From positions 1 through 35,663 of the forward strand of contig CANNKP010000011.1 of assembly GCA_947505255.1 (NCBI GenBank): DNA of 35,663 nucleotides. The letters are read 5' to 3'. Origin of the DNA: Flavobacteriales bacterium (GTDB lineage Bacteria; Bacteroidota; Bacteroidia; Flavobacteriales_D; Crocinitomicaceae). The notes beneath the pieces were generated by a model. The model did no database searches and had not been told where the DNA came from. It saw nothing but the letters and a program-made list of their open reading frames with translations. The translations under genes were made by a program, and so were the position numbers. Of the stretch, positions 18,364 through 28,036 are shown piece after piece (positions within the stretch are counted from its first letter, which is position 1; the number at the start of each line of letters is the position of its first letter).

Positions 18364-19290
18364 ATGATGGCGAAATTTGCATATTATTTTTTAGTACTGC
18401 CTCTCTCCTATTTGCCATTAGGAGTTTTATACATTTTTACTGATTTTTTCTTTCTGATATTAATTACTGTTTTTCCTTATCGAAAAATGGTTATCGAGGA
18501 AAATTTGAAACGTTCATTCCCAAATAAAACGCAAAAAGAGATAAAACAATTAAAACAGCAATTCTATCTTCATTTCTGTGATATACTCGCTGAAGGAATT
18601 AAAAATCTCAGTATTTCAAAAAAAGAATTACAAAAAAGGTTTAGAGTAAAGAATCCTGAAATAATGGATGATTTATTCTCCCAAAACAAAAGTGTGATTC
18701 TTGTTTCTGGACATTACAACAATTGGGAATGGTTGATTTCCGCTCAAAGTTTACTCTTTAAACATCAAGCCATGGGAATTGGAATGCCTATGACAAATAA
18801 GTTTTGGGATAAAAAAATCAATGAACGACGCATGCGTTTTGGAATGAAAGTTATTAATTCAAAAAATTTCAAAGAAGAAATTCAAGAAAACAGTAACAAA
18901 CCAATTGCCATTTTGACACTAGCAGATCAATCACCTGGGGATTCGACTAAAGCATACTGGACTAGCTTTTTAAATCAGGAGACAGCTGTACTCTTTGGTG
19001 TTGAGCAAATGGCGCATGCGAATGATTTTGCTGTCGTTTTCTTTGCAACTCGAAAAATGAAAAGAGGCCATTACGAAATGGAACTTATTTTGATTACTGA
19101 TAATCCAAGAAGTTTAGAATGGGGCGAAATCACTGAGAAACATTTACATTTATTGGAAAAAGAAATTTTGGACAAACCAGAATTTTGGATTTGGTCACAC
19201 AAACGTTGGAAAAGAGAAATCCCATCAGATATTGAATTATTAAAAAAAGAACAACATGCCAAGTTTAATGAACGTTTTAAAAGTATTTAG
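18364..19290 (+). CDS. Lipid A biosynthesis acyltransferase (LpxL/HtrB-like)
   Basis: SGHYNNWEW, LADQSPG, FWIWSHKRWKRE motifs. Confidence 0.88.
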   Translation: MMAKFAYYFLVLPLSYLPLGVLYIFTDFFFLILITVFPYRKMVIEENLKRSFPNKTQKEIKQLKQQFYLHFCDILAEGIKNLSISKKELQKRFRVKNPEIMDDLFSQNKSVILVSGHYNNWEWLISAQSLLFKHQAMGIGMPMTNKFWDKKINERRMRFGMKVINSKNFKEEIQENSNKPIAILTLADQSPGDSTKAYWTSFLNQETAVLFGVEQMAHANDFAVVFFATRKMKRGHYEMELILITDNPRSLEWGEITEKHLHLLEKEILDKPEFWIWSHKRWKREIPSDIELLKKEQHAKFNERFKSI

Positions 19291-20296
19291 TGTATTATTC
19301 TTTTTTAATTCTTTTGCTTATTCGCAAGAAAACATATACACAATTAAGAATAAAAAAGCTAAAATAATTCAATACTCAACAGAAAACTGTTACTCAAGAA
19401 GCATCATTTTTAGAGATAGTATTATATATACAGGAAATTCAAATGGAACTTTGTTTTCAACTAATCTAGGGAATAAATCTTCAAAGAATTTTCTGAAAAA
19501 CAAAAAATTTGAAGAGGTTCGAGATATTGAATTTTCAAATGATTTTCTATTTGGGATGCAAAGTGGTTCTTTTGGATTACTAGCAAAAGTTGATACTTCA
19601 AAATTTATTGAATTTATAGCACCTTCATCAAGTATATGGATTGGTACTTTTCTAGATGGAATGGATTTTTACGGGAATACTGGCTTTATTATGGGTGATC
19701 CAAAAGAAGGGTTTTTCTCTCTTTTCAGAAGTGAAGATGGAGGTAATAATTGGATTCCATGTGAAGGAAAGATTGAAAATTTTGATGGAGAAGCAGGATT
19801 TGCAGCTAGTGGTACAACAGTTCATGTAATGAATGACAGTACTTTCATCTTTGTTTCTGGAGGTAAAAAGAGTAGGTTTTTTAAATCAACTGACAAAGGG
19901 AAAACATGGAAAATCACATCACTACCTTACATGACAAGTGAATCAAGCGGTGCTTTTTCTATTTGTATGATTTCTGATCAAGTTGGTGTTATTGTTGGTG
20001 GAGATTATGCAAATCCCGACCTTTGCCTGAACACTTGTTTTTATACTGATGATGGAGGTGAATTCTGGGTAAATGCTGAAGTACAAACCAGAGGTTATAG
20101 ATCATGTGTGATTTTTGCAAAAGGTATTTTTTATGCCTGTGGAACGACTGGGATTGATTATTCTATTGATAACGGATTGACTTGGAAACCCTTTGCGAAC
20201 GGTAATTACTTTTCGATGTGCACCGATAATAATTCTTTATATGCAACAATTCCAAATGGAAGTTTTCAAATTTTCGATTTAATTAAACGTAAATAA
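19268..20296 (+). CDS. Ycf48-like / sialidase-fold beta-propeller secreted protein
   Basis: Repeated LFRSEDGGNNWIP / FKSTDKGKTWKIT / FYTDDGGEFWVN / SIDNGLTWKPF motifs; signal peptide from MNVLKVFSVLFFF. Confidence 0.8.
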   Translation: MNVLKVFSVLFFFNSFAYSQENIYTIKNKKAKIIQYSTENCYSRSIIFRDSIIYTGNSNGTLFSTNLGNKSSKNFLKNKKFEEVRDIEFSNDFLFGMQSGSFGLLAKVDTSKFIEFIAPSSSIWIGTFLDGMDFYGNTGFIMGDPKEGFFSLFRSEDGGNNWIPCEGKIENFDGEAGFAASGTTVHVMNDSTFIFVSGGKKSRFFKSTDKGKTWKITSLPYMTSESSGAFSICMISDQVGVIVGGDYANPDLCLNTCFYTDDGGEFWVNAEVQTRGYRSCVIFAKGIFYACGTTGIDYSIDNGLTWKPFANGNYFSMCTDNNSLYATIPNGSFQIFDLIKRK

Positions 20297-20299
20297 AAC

Positions 20300-20950
20300 A
20301 TGTCGGAATTAGTAATTAAAATAAAAAAACATGTTCAAGATGTTTTCAAACATGATGCAACTGGGCACGATTGGTTCCATATTGAACGTGTTTATAAAAT
20401 GGCGGTTCATCTGCAATTAATAGAAGGTGGTGACATGGAATTAATTGAGCTAGCGGCACTTTTACATGATATTTCTGATCATAAAATGAACGGTGGAATT
20501 TTAAATGCTGGCGGAAATGTAGCTTACGAACTTCTTATGGAGTATGGTTGTTCTGAGATTAAAGCACAAAATGTAAAAGAAATAGTTGATGGTGTATCAT
20601 ACAAAGGTGCAAATGTGGAAGATAACATGAAAAGTATTGAAGGGAAAATCGTTCAGGATGCTGACAGACTAGATGCAATTGGGGCAATCGGTATCGCTAG
20701 AGCTTTTGCATTTGGAGGCAACAAAAATAGACCGATGTATCTACCTGATTCAAAACCAGAAATGCATTCTTCTTTTGAATCCTATGCAAATTCTAAAAGT
20801 CATACAGTGAATCATTTTTACGAAAAATTATTACTTTTAAAAAATCGATTGAACACGAAAAGCGCATTAAAAATTGGACAAGAACGACATAATTTCATAG
20901 AGAACTATCTGCAACAATTTTATAATGAATGGGATACAATAATTGAATAA
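20300..20950 (+). CDS. HD-domain phosphohydrolase (YedJ-like)
   Basis: GHDWFHIERVYKMA, LAALLHDISDHK, IVQDADRLDAIGAIGIARAF. Confidence 0.92.
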   Translation: MSELVIKIKKHVQDVFKHDATGHDWFHIERVYKMAVHLQLIEGGDMELIELAALLHDISDHKMNGGILNAGGNVAYELLMEYGCSEIKAQNVKEIVDGVSYKGANVEDNMKSIEGKIVQDADRLDAIGAIGIARAFAFGGNKNRPMYLPDSKPEMHSSFESYANSKSHTVNHFYEKLLLLKNRLNTKSALKIGQERHNFIENYLQQFYNEWDTIIE

Positions 20951-21902
20951 ACATATGACAGATCATTACGCTCTTGGTATAGATATAGGTGGGACATCAA
21001 CCGAATTTGGATTAGTAAATAAGGATGGAGATGTTTTATATGAAAAAGATTTTCCAACTAAAGATTTTCCAGAACCAGGATTATTAATAGATGCTATTTA
21101 TGCCGATTTAGAAAAAGGTGGGTATTTGAATCTTATTCTTGGAATTGGAATAGGTGCTCCAAATGGTAATTATTTTACTGGGAATATAGAATATGCTCCA
21201 AATTTACTTTGGAAAGGAATCATTCCTTTGTCACAACTTTTTGAGGATAAATTCCATAAACCTACCTTGTTGACAAACGACGCAAATGCCGCTGCAATGG
21301 GTGAAATGATTTTTGGCAACGCACGTGATTTGAAAGATTTTGTAACGATAACATTAGGAACCGGTGTTGGAAGTGGTGTTATTGTGAATGGTGATCTTGT
21401 ATATGGTCACGACGGTTTTGCAGGTGAGTATGGACACATTCGAGTTATTCCAAACGGACGATTATGTGGTTGCACAAGAAAGGGATGTTTAGAAACGTAT
21501 TGCTCATCTACTGGAGTTGTAAGAAGTATAACAGAGCTTGATTCTGAAAATAAAATGTTTTCGATATTAAAAACAATAGAGCAGCCAACTGCAAAAGATG
21601 TGTTCGAATTAGCTGATAAAGGAGATCTTTTCGCACAAGAAATAGTTGATTATACAGCCAAAACACTTGGATCAGCACTTGCTGATTTCGCTTGTTTCTC
21701 TAGTCCAAAAGCATATGTATTATTTGGAGGTATTGCGCAACATAAAGGAGATTTTGCATCAAAAGTAAAGTTAGCTTTGGAGGAAAACATTCTCATAATT
21801 TATAAAAATAAAATTGACATAAGAATATCATCTTTGCATGATAAAAACGCTGCTGTCTTAGGCACTGCTGCACATTTGTTTTGGAATACTTTAAAAAAAT
21901 AA
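20943..21902 (+). CDS. ROK family sugar kinase (glucokinase-like)
   Basis: GIDIGGTSTEFGLV, NDANAAAMGE, TLGTGVGSGV, zinc motif CGCTRKGCLETY. Confidence 0.92.
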   Translation: MNKHMTDHYALGIDIGGTSTEFGLVNKDGDVLYEKDFPTKDFPEPGLLIDAIYADLEKGGYLNLILGIGIGAPNGNYFTGNIEYAPNLLWKGIIPLSQLFEDKFHKPTLLTNDANAAAMGEMIFGNARDLKDFVTITLGTGVGSGVIVNGDLVYGHDGFAGEYGHIRVIPNGRLCGCTRKGCLETYCSSTGVVRSITELDSENKMFSILKTIEQPTAKDVFELADKGDLFAQEIVDYTAKTLGSALADFACFSSPKAYVLFGGIAQHKGDFASKVKLALEENILIIYKNKIDIRISSLHDKNAAVLGTAAHLFWNTLKK

Positions 21903-21903
21903 C

Positions 21904-24900
21904 ATGGTTAAAATAGGTTCACTTGTCATTTTAATATTATTTAATTTGTGTTCTTTTGCCCAAAACAAAAGTGTCACTGCAATAAAAAACAGTCAAACAT
22001 TAAGACAGAAATACCTAGAGGTACCAGTTACAAGTTCTAAAAATTCTGAAAAAGTAGATTTAACATCTTTTGTTAACCCATTTATTGGGACTGGTGGACA
22101 CGGACATACCTATCCAGGTGCTTCTGCCCCATTCGGAATGATGCAATTAAGTCCTGACACACGATATGATGGTTGGGATGGATGCTCTGGCTACCATTAT
22201 TCTGATTCAATTATTTATGGTTTTAGTCATACGCACTTAAGTGGAACTGGTGTTCCTGATTATTGTGACTTGTTAATTGTGCCTCAAAGTGGTACACCGA
22301 AAACAATTCCAGGATATTTAAGTAAGAAAGGATATGGATCTTCCTTTTCACATACTGATGAAGCTGCTTCCCCAGGATATTATGAAGTGAATTTAATTGA
22401 TCAAAAAATACTTGCTCGATTAACTGTTTCTGAAAGAGCTGGAATGCACGAATATACTTTTCTAAATAAAAAAGGTAAAAAGTTCATTTTAATCGACTTA
22501 GATCATCGGGATAAATTGCTGGATTATTATTTAAATATAATCGACAAAAAAACCATCTCTGGCTCTCGTATTTCTCAAGCTTGGGCAAATAACCAGCATT
22601 TTTATTTTCATCTTGAGACTTCAATTCCTTATCAAAAAGCAAAACTCTTCAATAAAAAAGGACAACATAAATTATTGCTAACATTCCCGGAAAATACTGA
22701 ACAAATTCTCATTAAAGTTGGGATGTCGGCAGTAGATGAAAATGGAGCTCAACAAAATCTAGAAAAAGAAATCCCTCATTGGAACTTTGAATTATTAAAG
22801 TCTCTAACAGAAAAAAAGTGGAATGAAGAATTAGGCAGAATTGATATTATTTCAACTGATAAAAACGTCACAACAAACTTCTACACAGCTTTATATCACA
22901 CATTTCTTCAGCCAAATGTATTTAGTGATATCGATGGGCGTTATCGAGGCCGTGACAATGAAATTCACACCATTACAGACAACATTCCTCAATATACTGT
23001 TTTCTCTCTTTGGGATACATATCGCGCAGCAAATCCTTTGTATACGATAGTTCAACCAAAACGTACAAATGAATTTATTCACACTTTTTTAAGGCAATTC
23101 GACCAAGGTGGTGATTTACCAGTTTGGGAATTAGCAGGAAATGAAACAGATTGTATGATTGGATATCATAGCGCTTCTGTTATTGCTGATGCTTACAGTA
23201 AAAACATTCGTGGATTTGATGCTGAAAAAGCACTAAACGCAATGGTTTTTACGTCTAAAATAGATGAACTTGGCAAGCGGCAATTCCGTAAAAATGGTTT
23301 TATCAGTTCTGGAGACGAGCCAGAATCAGTTTCAAAAACCTTGGAATATGCTTATAATGATTTCTGTATCGCTAACATGGCGACAGATATGGGCAGAATG
23401 AATATTTATACTGAATATTATAATAGCAGTTTAAACTTTATTAATTTATTTGATCCTCAATCAAAATTCATGCGTGCTCGAAGAGATGGTATGTGGAATT
23501 CTCCTTTTGAACCGTCGGAAGTTAACTTCAATTATACTGAAGCAAACAGTTGGCAATATTCACTTTATGCACCTCATGCTATTGACCTTTTAGGCGAAAT
23601 GATTGGAGGAAAAGATTCTTTAGAACACTGGTTAGATCGTTTATTTACAACTGAATCTCAATTATCAGGAAGAGATCAAGCTGATATCACGGGATTAATA
23701 GGTCAATATGCCCATGGGAATGAACCTTCTCATCACATGGCTTATTTATACAATTATACAAATGCGCACTATAAAACAGCAGAATATGTTGATCAAATTC
23801 TTACCACTTTGTACTCAAACAATCCCGATGGCTTGTCAGGAAATGAAGATTGCGGTCAAATGTCTGCATGGTATGTTATGAGTGCAATGGGATTGTATCA
23901 AATTGCACCAGGCAATGCTTGGTATGATTTCGGTCGACCTCTATTGGATGAAGTAACCATCCAATTGGAAAACAATAAATCATTTATTATTAAGGCTTTA
24001 AATAATTCAAAAGAAAACAAATACATCCAATCAATTACATTAAACGGCAAAGATTGGACGTCAAATGCCATTCATCATTCCTCTATAGTTGCTGGAGGAG
24101 AATTGATATTTGTAATGGGGCCTAAGCCAAGTTCAAAGAAATTTTATACTGCAGTAAGCCCTGTTACAAAAGAAATTGTACAGAATTTCAGGTTTACTCC
24201 TTCCCCATTTTTCATTGTTGAAAACAGAATTTTCGATGATTCAATACAAGTTGAAATTGGTCATCAAAAAATAATCAATTGGGAGGAAATAAGAATTGAA
24301 TATCGTTACTTGCATGATACTTCGAAAACCTTTATTTATTTAGAGCCTTTTACAATCAATGCTACTTCAGCGATTGAAGCTAGGCAAGTTTCAGCTATTG
24401 GACCAAGAGATATAAATACTATGCCTGGTATTTCTGTAAATTATAGTCCTTGGGTAAAAGCAAATTATATCAAACGTGATAAAAGTGTTTCATTAAAAAT
24501 GAAGAGTACCTATGCGAATCAGTATGCAGCATCTGGCCCGAACACTTTAATAGATGGAGTATTTGGAACCAAGGAATTTCGTACAGGAGATTGGCAAGGA
24601 TTTGATAATCAAGATCTAATTTCAGAAATTACATTTGAAAAGCCTCGATTATTATCTGAAATCGGTATTTCTTGTCTACAAGATATGAAATCATGGATAT
24701 TTTTCCCTTCGTCTATTCTAGTCGAAGTTTCTTATGATGGTGTCATTTATGAAAAGCTACCATTGATTCAAACTAATGCGGCAATAGCCTCAAACACAAC
24801 AAGTAATCAATCTATACCTTCCTTTTCTACTTATGTAGGACCAATGAACAAAGAATTCTTTGTGAAATCAAATTCAACTAAAACAATATCAGCAATTCGT

Positions 24901-24993
24901 ATTACTGCCAAAAATTTCGGAAAATGTCCAGAATGGCATTTAGGAGCGGGAAATAACACCTGGTTATTCGCGGATGAATTGATTTTTCGCTAA
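21904..24993 (+). CDS. GH92 family alpha-mannosidase with C-terminal accessory domain
   Basis: VNPFIGTGGHGHTYPGASAPFGMMQLSPDTR, SHTHLSGTG, GNEDCGQMSAWYVMSAMGLYQIAPG; C-terminal discoidin-like region. Confidence 0.94.
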   Translation: MVKIGSLVILILFNLCSFAQNKSVTAIKNSQTLRQKYLEVPVTSSKNSEKVDLTSFVNPFIGTGGHGHTYPGASAPFGMMQLSPDTRYDGWDGCSGYHYSDSIIYGFSHTHLSGTGVPDYCDLLIVPQSGTPKTIPGYLSKKGYGSSFSHTDEAASPGYYEVNLIDQKILARLTVSERAGMHEYTFLNKKGKKFILIDLDHRDKLLDYYLNIIDKKTISGSRISQAWANNQHFYFHLETSIPYQKAKLFNKKGQHKLLLTFPENTEQILIKVGMSAVDENGAQQNLEKEIPHWNFELLKSLTEKKWNEELGRIDIISTDKNVTTNFYTALYHTFLQPNVFSDIDGRYRGRDNEIHTITDNIPQYTVFSLWDTYRAANPLYTIVQPKRTNEFIHTFLRQFDQGGDLPVWELAGNETDCMIGYHSASVIADAYSKNIRGFDAEKALNAMVFTSKIDELGKRQFRKNGFISSGDEPESVSKTLEYAYNDFCIANMATDMGRMNIYTEYYNSSLNFINLFDPQSKFMRARRDGMWNSPFEPSEVNFNYTEANSWQYSLYAPHAIDLLGEMIGGKDSLEHWLDRLFTTESQLSGRDQADITGLIGQYAHGNEPSHHMAYLYNYTNAHYKTAEYVDQILTTLYSNNPDGLSGNEDCGQMSAWYVMSAMGLYQIAPGNAWYDFGRPLLDEVTIQLENNKSFIIKALNNSKENKYIQSITLNGKDWTSNAIHHSSIVAGGELIFVMGPKPSSKKFYTAVSPVTKEIVQNFRFTPSPFFIVENRIFDDSIQVEIGHQKIINWEEIRIEYRYLHDTSKTFIYLEPFTINATSAIEARQVSAIGPRDINTMPGISVNYSPWVKANYIKRDKSVSLKMKSTYANQYAASGPNTLIDGVFGTKEFRTGDWQGFDNQDLISEITFEKPRLLSEIGISCLQDMKSWIFFPSSILVEVSYDGVIYEKLPLIQTNAAIASNTTSNQSIPSFSTYVGPMNKEFFVKSNSTKTISAIRITAKNFGKCPEWHLGAGNNTWLFADELIFR

Positions 24994-25082
24994 ACGGAAT
25001 TATTCATTCGTCCAATGGATTCATTATTCATAAAATTCTTGGTATTTTTACCGCGCGAGTTTTTAAACCAAAAACAAATAAA

Positions 25083-27221
25083 ATGAAACAAATTAAAATT
25101 AGTTTAGTTGCCTTTTTAGTATTGTTAGGCTCTTTTGCCCATGCTGACGAAGGAATGTGGTTTTTGATGTTCATAGATCGATTGAATCAACGTGACATGC
25201 AAAAATTGGGTCTTCAGCTTACTGCAGAAGAAATTTATTCAATAAATAATCATTCCTTAAAGGATGCAGTTGTTCAATTCAACGGAGGCTGTACTGCTGA
25301 AGTATTGTCCAAAGACGGATTATTGTTAACAAATCACCATTGTGGTTATGATGCAGTTGCTGAACTTTCAACGGCTGAGAACAATTATCTAAAAAATGGT
25401 TTTTGGGCGGCTACTAAAAAAGAAGAATTAAAACCGCAAAGTCTTTTTGTTCGTTTCTTCGTTAGAATGGATGATGTATCTAAACGAATATTAGATAAAT
25501 TAACTCCTTCAATGACTGAAGCAGAAAGAGAAAAAGTAGTAAATCAAGAGATTGCTTTAATCGAAAAAGAAAATAATGAAGGAGGAAAATATACTGTTTC
25601 TGTTCGTTCATTTTTTCAAGGAAATGAATATTATTATTTCGTTTATCAAGACTTTAAGGACGTAAGATTAGTTGGAGTTCCACCAGAAAGTATTGGTAAA
25701 TTCGGTGGTGATACTGATAATTGGGAATGGCCTCGTCACACTGGAGATTTTTCTATGTTCCGCGTTTATACAGATGCAAACGGAAATCCAGCAGATTATT
25801 CTGTAAACAATATCCCAATGAAGCCAAAACAGCATTTAACAGTAAACATTGGCGGAGTTCAAGAAAATGATTTTGCAATGATTTTAGGTTATCCTGGAAG
25901 AACAAATCGTTGGATGCCAGCAGGTGGAATTGAGCAAAATGTAAAATTCTCTTATCCAGCTTGGGTAGAAGGTTCTAAAGTTGCTATGGATGAAATGAAA
26001 AAATACATGGATCAAAGTGATGCTTTGAACTTAGTGTACGCTTCAAAATATGCTGGAATTGCAAACTACTGGAAGAACCGTCAAGGAATGATTGACGCTC
26101 TTTCTAAATTTGGAACTGCAAAATCAAAAGCTATACAAGAAGACAAGTTCAATAAATGGGCAAATAAACCTGCTAACAAAGAGAAGTACGGGAATGTTGT
26201 GGCGAACATTAATACTTTCTATGGTTTGACAAACGAAAAAGCGCGTCATGATAATTATTTACAGCAATTATTAAGAACATCATCTTACGGCACAATTTCA
26301 AGAACACTAGGAAAACAACTTATTGCTTTTGCAGCAGCTGATGCAACTACACAGGCTCAAATGCGTCCAGAATTGGCTGTCACAATAAAAGGATTTTTCG
26401 CTGAATTACATTTACCAGCAGAAAAAGATATTTTAAGAGCTGAATTAGCGTTATACGCAACTAAATCAGTTGGATATGCAATTGCACCTTCTGTTTTGAA
26501 AATTAATGGTGAATTTGATAAATATGTGAATTCGCTGTTCTTGTTGAGTGTCTTTACTTCTGAAGAGAAATTGATGGCCTTTTTAGACTTACCATCAGAA
26601 GGGATGATTACAAATGACCCAATGTACATTTTGTCTGACGATTTAATTCTTCACATTGGTAAAAAATCTGACGAAATCACAAAAGCACAAAATGATTTCA
26701 CTTCTTCTTATCGTTTATTGGTTCAAGGGTTGAGAGATTCTAAATTAGCTCCAATTCAATATCCAGACGCTAATTCAACAATGCGTTTGACTTATGGAAA
26801 AGTTAAGTCTTTGCCTGCAGATAAAAGAAGTGATGCTAAGGCTAACTATTATACAACAATGGATGGTTTAATAAAAAAACACAAAGCCGGTGATGATGAA
26901 TTTGATTTACCAACTAGAATGTTAGAATTACATAAACAAAAAGATTATGGCCAGTATGCTGATTCAAAAGGATATATGCCAGTTTGTTTCTTATCTGACA
27001 ATGATATTACAGGTGGGAATTCTGGTTCACCAGTGCTCAATGGTAAAGGTGAATTGATTGGTCTTGCATTTGATGGTAATATTGAAGCAATGGCAGGTGA
27101 TGTTATTTTTGACCCTAAATTACAGCGTACAATCAATGTTGATATTCGCTATGTTCTTTGGGTTATTGATAAATTCTCTGGTGCAAAACACATTGTAGAC
27201 GAAATGGATCTTGTGAAATAA
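25083..27221 (+). CDS. S46 family dipeptidyl-peptidase (DPP7/DPP11 family)
   Basis: Signal peptide then ADEGMW; LLLTNHHCGYDAV; DNWEWPRHTGDF; GGNSGSPVLNGKGELIGLAFDGN. Confidence 0.95.
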   Translation: MKQIKISLVAFLVLLGSFAHADEGMWFLMFIDRLNQRDMQKLGLQLTAEEIYSINNHSLKDAVVQFNGGCTAEVLSKDGLLLTNHHCGYDAVAELSTAENNYLKNGFWAATKKEELKPQSLFVRFFVRMDDVSKRILDKLTPSMTEAEREKVVNQEIALIEKENNEGGKYTVSVRSFFQGNEYYYFVYQDFKDVRLVGVPPESIGKFGGDTDNWEWPRHTGDFSMFRVYTDANGNPADYSVNNIPMKPKQHLTVNIGGVQENDFAMILGYPGRTNRWMPAGGIEQNVKFSYPAWVEGSKVAMDEMKKYMDQSDALNLVYASKYAGIANYWKNRQGMIDALSKFGTAKSKAIQEDKFNKWANKPANKEKYGNVVANINTFYGLTNEKARHDNYLQQLLRTSSYGTISRTLGKQLIAFAAADATTQAQMRPELAVTIKGFFAELHLPAEKDILRAELALYATKSVGYAIAPSVLKINGEFDKYVNSLFLLSVFTSEEKLMAFLDLPSEGMITNDPMYILSDDLILHIGKKSDEITKAQNDFTSSYRLLVQGLRDSKLAPIQYPDANSTMRLTYGKVKSLPADKRSDAKANYYTTMDGLIKKHKAGDDEFDLPTRMLELHKQKDYGQYADSKGYMPVCFLSDNDITGGNSGSPVLNGKGELIGLAFDGNIEAMAGDVIFDPKLQRTINVDIRYVLWVIDKFSGAKHIVDEMDLVK

Positions 27222-27241
27222 GCAAGGGAAAATCATATTGA

Positions 27242-27273
27242 AATCCTGTCAGCAATGGCAGGATTTTTTTTTT
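27242..27273 (+). terminator. Rho-independent terminator of the S46 peptidase gene
   Basis: aatcctg...caggatt stem followed by a poly-T run. Confidence 0.85.
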
Positions 27274-27452
27274 ACCACAAATGCACAGATTGATTTAATT
27301 TAATAAAGATGAATAAACTCTTGCTGATTGGAAATTACTGTTTTAATTATAATCTATTAAGAACAGTTTAATAATCTAAACTTATACTGCACCTAACATT
27401 GAATTAACCTTTATAGTCTTAATTTGTATTAAGAAATTTAACACTTAGACTT

Positions 27453-27644
27453 ATGTTGAATCAAACAATTACAAAAAGTAATACAGATTTATTATTTTAT
27501 CTTGAAATGGGAAATCTAGTTGGAAGTGAAGGTAATGATCAAGAAGCAATTGATTATTATATCAAAGGATTGCAGATTTCAAGAGAAATTGAAGACAAAG
27601 CAAGAGTTCAACAATTTTCAAACTTGATATTGACGTATTTATAG
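27453..27644 (+). CDS. Small protein with a single TPR-like motif
   Basis: LFYLEMGNLVGSEGNDQEAIDYYIKGLQISREIED matches the TPR residue pattern; stand-alone 63-aa ORF. Confidence 0.55.
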   Translation: MLNQTITKSNTDLLFYLEMGNLVGSEGNDQEAIDYYIKGLQISREIEDKARVQQFSNLILTYL

Positions 27645-27710
27645 AATTTCCGAAAAGAAAGTAAGTTAAGTTTGAAAGATAAAATAGACTTCGACCTCTT
27701 CATAATTTTC

Positions 27711-27734
27711 GAATTCGCGAATTCGCGAATTCGC
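27711..27734. repeat. Three tandem copies of GAATTCGC
   Basis: gaattcgc gaattcgc gaattcgc read directly. Confidence 0.95.
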
Positions 27735-27796
27735 AATATATCGAACCTTATTTTATTTAATGAAGGCTCATGCTCTTTTTCATTTTCAAAGCACTG

Positions 27797-27818
27797 AATA
27801 TAGCAACTTCGCTATATT
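27797..27818. other. Intergenic hairpin (8-bp stem, 6-nt loop)
   Basis: aatatagc-aacttc-gctatatt. Confidence 0.75.
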
Positions 27819-28036
27819 ATGTAGAATGTCTGATTTCATTGAGTAAAACAGTAAATTCTTCACATAAATCAACGGTTGAAAATCAATTTTCATTTGAAAT
27901 TCTTATAAATTAGAAAAAATCAAAAAGTAGTGAAGTCATATTAAATTATTTAAACATCTAAATATTTAGTAGAACACCATATTTCATTGAAGAACAAAGT
28001 ACTAAATAATTTATTTTCACATTCTTTCTCAACAAA

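Noticed and set aside
26357-26629. 90-aa minus-strand ORF
   Set aside because: Antisense to the S46 peptidase, which has clear motifs through this region.
27760-27846. 28-aa plus-strand ORF (MKAHALFHFQSTEYSNFAILCRMSDFIE)
   Set aside because: No ribosome-binding context, overlaps the hairpin at 27797-27818, and length is within chance expectation.
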